From contig NZ_AP014627.1 of the NCBI RefSeq assembly GCF_001547895.1, forward strand, positions 6,078,001 through 6,142,000: a DNA stretch of 64,000 nucleotides. Reading direction: 5' to 3'. The notes beneath the pieces are model-generated. The model was not told where the DNA came from. It saw only the letters and a list, made by a program, of their open reading frames with translations, and searched no databases. This document shows, piece by piece, positions 62,346-64,000 of the stretch. How positions within the stretch are numbered: the first letter of the stretch is position 1; each line of letters opens with the position of its first letter. Both the position numbers and the translations under genes were made by a program. Origin of the DNA: Pseudomonas sp. Os17 (GTDB lineage Bacteria > Pseudomonadota > Gammaproteobacteria > Pseudomonadales > Pseudomonadaceae).

Positions 62346-64000
62346 TTGGACAAGATTCTGATTCGTGGGGCCCGCACCCACAACCTGAAGAACATCGACC
62401 TGACCCTGCCGCGGGACAAGTTGATCGTCATCACCGGGCTGTCTGGGTCCGGCAAGTCGTCCCTGGCTTTCGACACTTTGTATGCCGAAGGCCAGCGCCG
62501 CTATGTCGAGTCGCTGTCGGCCTATGCCCGACAGTTCCTGTCGATGATGGAAAAGCCCGATGTGGACACCATCGAAGGTCTGTCGCCGGCGATTTCCATC
62601 GAGCAGAAATCCACCTCCCACAACCCGCGCTCCACTGTCGGCACCATCACCGAAATCTACGACTACCTGCGCCTGCTCTATGCCCGCGTCGGTACTCCGC
62701 GCTGCCCCGATCACGACATCCCGCTGGAAGCCCAGACCGTCAGCCAGATGGTCGATCTGGTGCTGGCCCAGCCCGAAGGCAGCAAGCTGATGCTGTTGGC
62801 CCCGGTGATTCGCGAGCGCAAGGGTGAACACCTGTCGGTCTTCGAAGAGCTGCGAGCCCAGGGTTTTGTCCGCGCGCGGGTCAACGGCAAGCTGTTCGAG
62901 CTGGACGAGTTGCCGAAGCTGGATAAACAGAAGAAGCATTCCATCGATGTGGTGGTCGACCGCTTCAAGGTGCGTGGCGATCTGCAGCAACGCCTGGCGG
63001 AATCCTTTGAGACCGCACTGAAGCTGGCTGACGGCATTGCCCTGGTGGCGCCGATGGACGACGAGCCGGGGGAAGAAATGATCTTCTCCGCACGCTTTGC
63101 CTGTCCGATCTGCGGCCATGCCATCAGCGAGCTGGAACCCAAGCTGTTCTCCTTCAACAACCCGGCCGGCGCCTGCCCGACCTGCGATGGCCTGGGGGTC
63201 AAGCAGTTCTTCGACATCAAGCGTCTGGTCAATGGCGAACTGACCCTGGCCGAAGGCGCGATTCGCGGCTGGGACCGGCGCAACGTCTATTACTTCCAGA
63301 TGCTCGGCTCGCTGGCTGCGCATTACGGGTTCAGCCTGGAGGTGCCGTTCAACCAGCTGCCGGCGGACCAGCAGAAAGTCATCCTGCAGGGCAGCGGTAC
63401 GCAGAATGTCGACTTCAAGTACCTCAACGACCGCGGCGATATCGTCAAGCGCTCCCACCCGTTCGAGGGGATAGTGCCGAACCTGGAGCGACGCTACCGG
63501 GAAACCGAGTCGGCCACGGTGCGTGAGGAACTGGCCAAGTTCCTCAGCACCCAGCCCTGCCCGGACTGCCGCGGCACGCGCCTGCGCCGCGAGGCCCGTC
63601 ATGTCTGGGTCGGCGAGAAAACCCTGCCGGCGGTCACCAGCCTGCCCATCGGCGATGCCACCGACTACTTCGGTACCTTGAAGCTCACCGGGCGACGCGG
63701 CGAAATCGCCGACAAGATCCTCAAGGAGATCCGCGAGCGCCTGCAGTTCCTGGTGAACGTGGGGCTCGACTATCTGACCCTGGATCGCAGCGCCGATACC
63801 TTATCCGGCGGCGAGGCCCAGCGTATCCGCCTGGCCAGCCAGATCGGTGCCGGCCTGGTGGGGGTGATGTACATCCTCGACGAGCCATCCATTGGGCTGC
63901 ACCAGCGGGACAATGACCGACTGCTGGGCACCCTGAAGCACCTGCGGGATATCGGCAACACGGTCATCGTGGTCGAGCATGATGAAGACGCGATCCGCCT
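62346..64000 (+). CDS. uvrA: Excinuclease ABC subunit A (partial, C-terminus beyond right edge)
   Basis: A TTG at 62346 is the start ([20 protein letters not shown]), since no ATG lies between an upstream stop and this conserved N-terminus and GAGG is eight bases upstream. 551 codons are visible. Walker [10 protein letters not shown] is at 31-39, the UvrA signature [19 protein letters not shown] follows, then [20 protein letters not shown], the zinc-finger pair [26 protein letters not shown] and [18 protein letters not shown]. It is the damage-recognition ATPase of nucleotide excision repair. The open frame continues to the end of the window. Confidence 0.97.
   Translation, partial: MDKILIRGARTHNLKNIDLTLPRDKLIVITGLSGSGKSSLAFDTLYAEGQRRYVESLSAYARQFLSMMEKPDVDTIEGLSPAISIEQKSTSHNPRSTVGTITEIYDYLRLLYARVGTPRCPDHDIPLEAQTVSQMVDLVLAQPEGSKLMLLAPVIRERKGEHLSVFEELRAQGFVRARVNGKLFELDELPKLDKQKKHSIDVVVDRFKVRGDLQQRLAESFETALKLADGIALVAPMDDEPGEEMIFSARFACPICGHAISELEPKLFSFNNPAGACPTCDGLGVKQFFDIKRLVNGELTLAEGAIRGWDRRNVYYFQMLGSLAAHYGFSLEVPFNQLPADQQKVILQGSGTQNVDFKYLNDRGDIVKRSHPFEGIVPNLERRYRETESATVREELAKFLSTQPCPDCRGTRLRREARHVWVGEKTLPAVTSLPIGDATDYFGTLKLTGRRGEIADKILKEIRERLQFLVNVGLDYLTLDRSADTLSGGEAQRIRLASQIGAGLVGVMYILDEPSIGLHQRDNDRLLGTLKHLRDIGNTVIVVEHDEDAIR

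Overview
The window is GC-rich chromosomal DNA from a fluorescent Pseudomonas, most likely of the P. fluorescens / P. protegens / P. chlororaphis group. Reasons: an xseB-ispA-dxs block next to a ribA ... pgpA-thiL-nusB-ribH-ribBA-ribE-ribD-nrdR block, an oprG porin behind a Zur-type zinc operon, an ssb / MFS / uvrA block, OprD-family porins and Pseudomonas-type REP elements. I see no rRNA, tRNA, CRISPR array, insertion sequence or prophage.

Layout. 1-6753 (minus): a yfa-type periplasmic operon, yfaP-yfaA-yfaT-yfaS, with the alpha-2-macroglobulin-like gene running off the left edge. 7351-14484 (plus): an accessory uptake/catabolic island of BCCT transporter, OprD porin, CocE-type hydrolase, LysR regulator and MFS transporter. 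14675-17801 (plus): xseB-ispA-dxs (isoprenoid precursors). 17903-19793: a BtuB-type TonB receptor broken by a frameshift, facing a btuF-containing operon. 19860-28530 (minus): btuF, a small membrane protein and ribA, then an amino-acid-binding-like protein, pgpA, thiL, nusB, the riboflavin genes and nrdR, tightly coupled by ATGA/GTGA overlaps. 28660-30729 (plus): lipoprotein, methyltransferase, CnoX-like thioredoxin. 31254-35423: a zinc-responsive zrg-like operon with a candidate Zur box, then oprG with a candidate Anr box. 35441-37247 (minus): two sugar-nucleotide-type SDR genes. 37491-41774: full-length Lhr helicase. 41876-43522: GlxA-type regulator divergent from a cysteine hydrolase. 43570-44221: an AT-rich gap. 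44222-60170: a continuous 16-kb, twelve-gene plus-strand unit closed by a strong terminator. 60254-64000: ssb, MFS and uvrA (cut by the right edge).

The most interesting region is 44222-60170. Its first six genes are an ebo cluster (called EDB in a nematode-repelling P. fluorescens strain, and needed for periplasmic scytonemin precursor export in cyanobacteria) in the order D-C-A-B-E-F. EboD is fused to a membrane VTT/DedA-like domain. Overlapping the end of eboF begins a second six-gene module: two paralogous secreted mono-heme c-type proteins (CxxCH near the C terminus), each followed by a cytoplasmic protein resembling the N-terminal part of VioB/RebD (violacein and rebeccamycin indole-dimerising enzymes) but lacking the ferritin-like domain, plus a cysteine-rich secreted protein and a beta-propeller protein. 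This looks like a dedicated pathway that makes, exports or oxidises an aromatic, perhaps prenylated, small molecule. The chemistry is inference; gene content, duplication and operon continuity are read directly from the sequence.

Coordinates of starts were chosen from start codons, Shine-Dalgarno sequences and overlaps. Family names come from recognised motifs, not from a database search.
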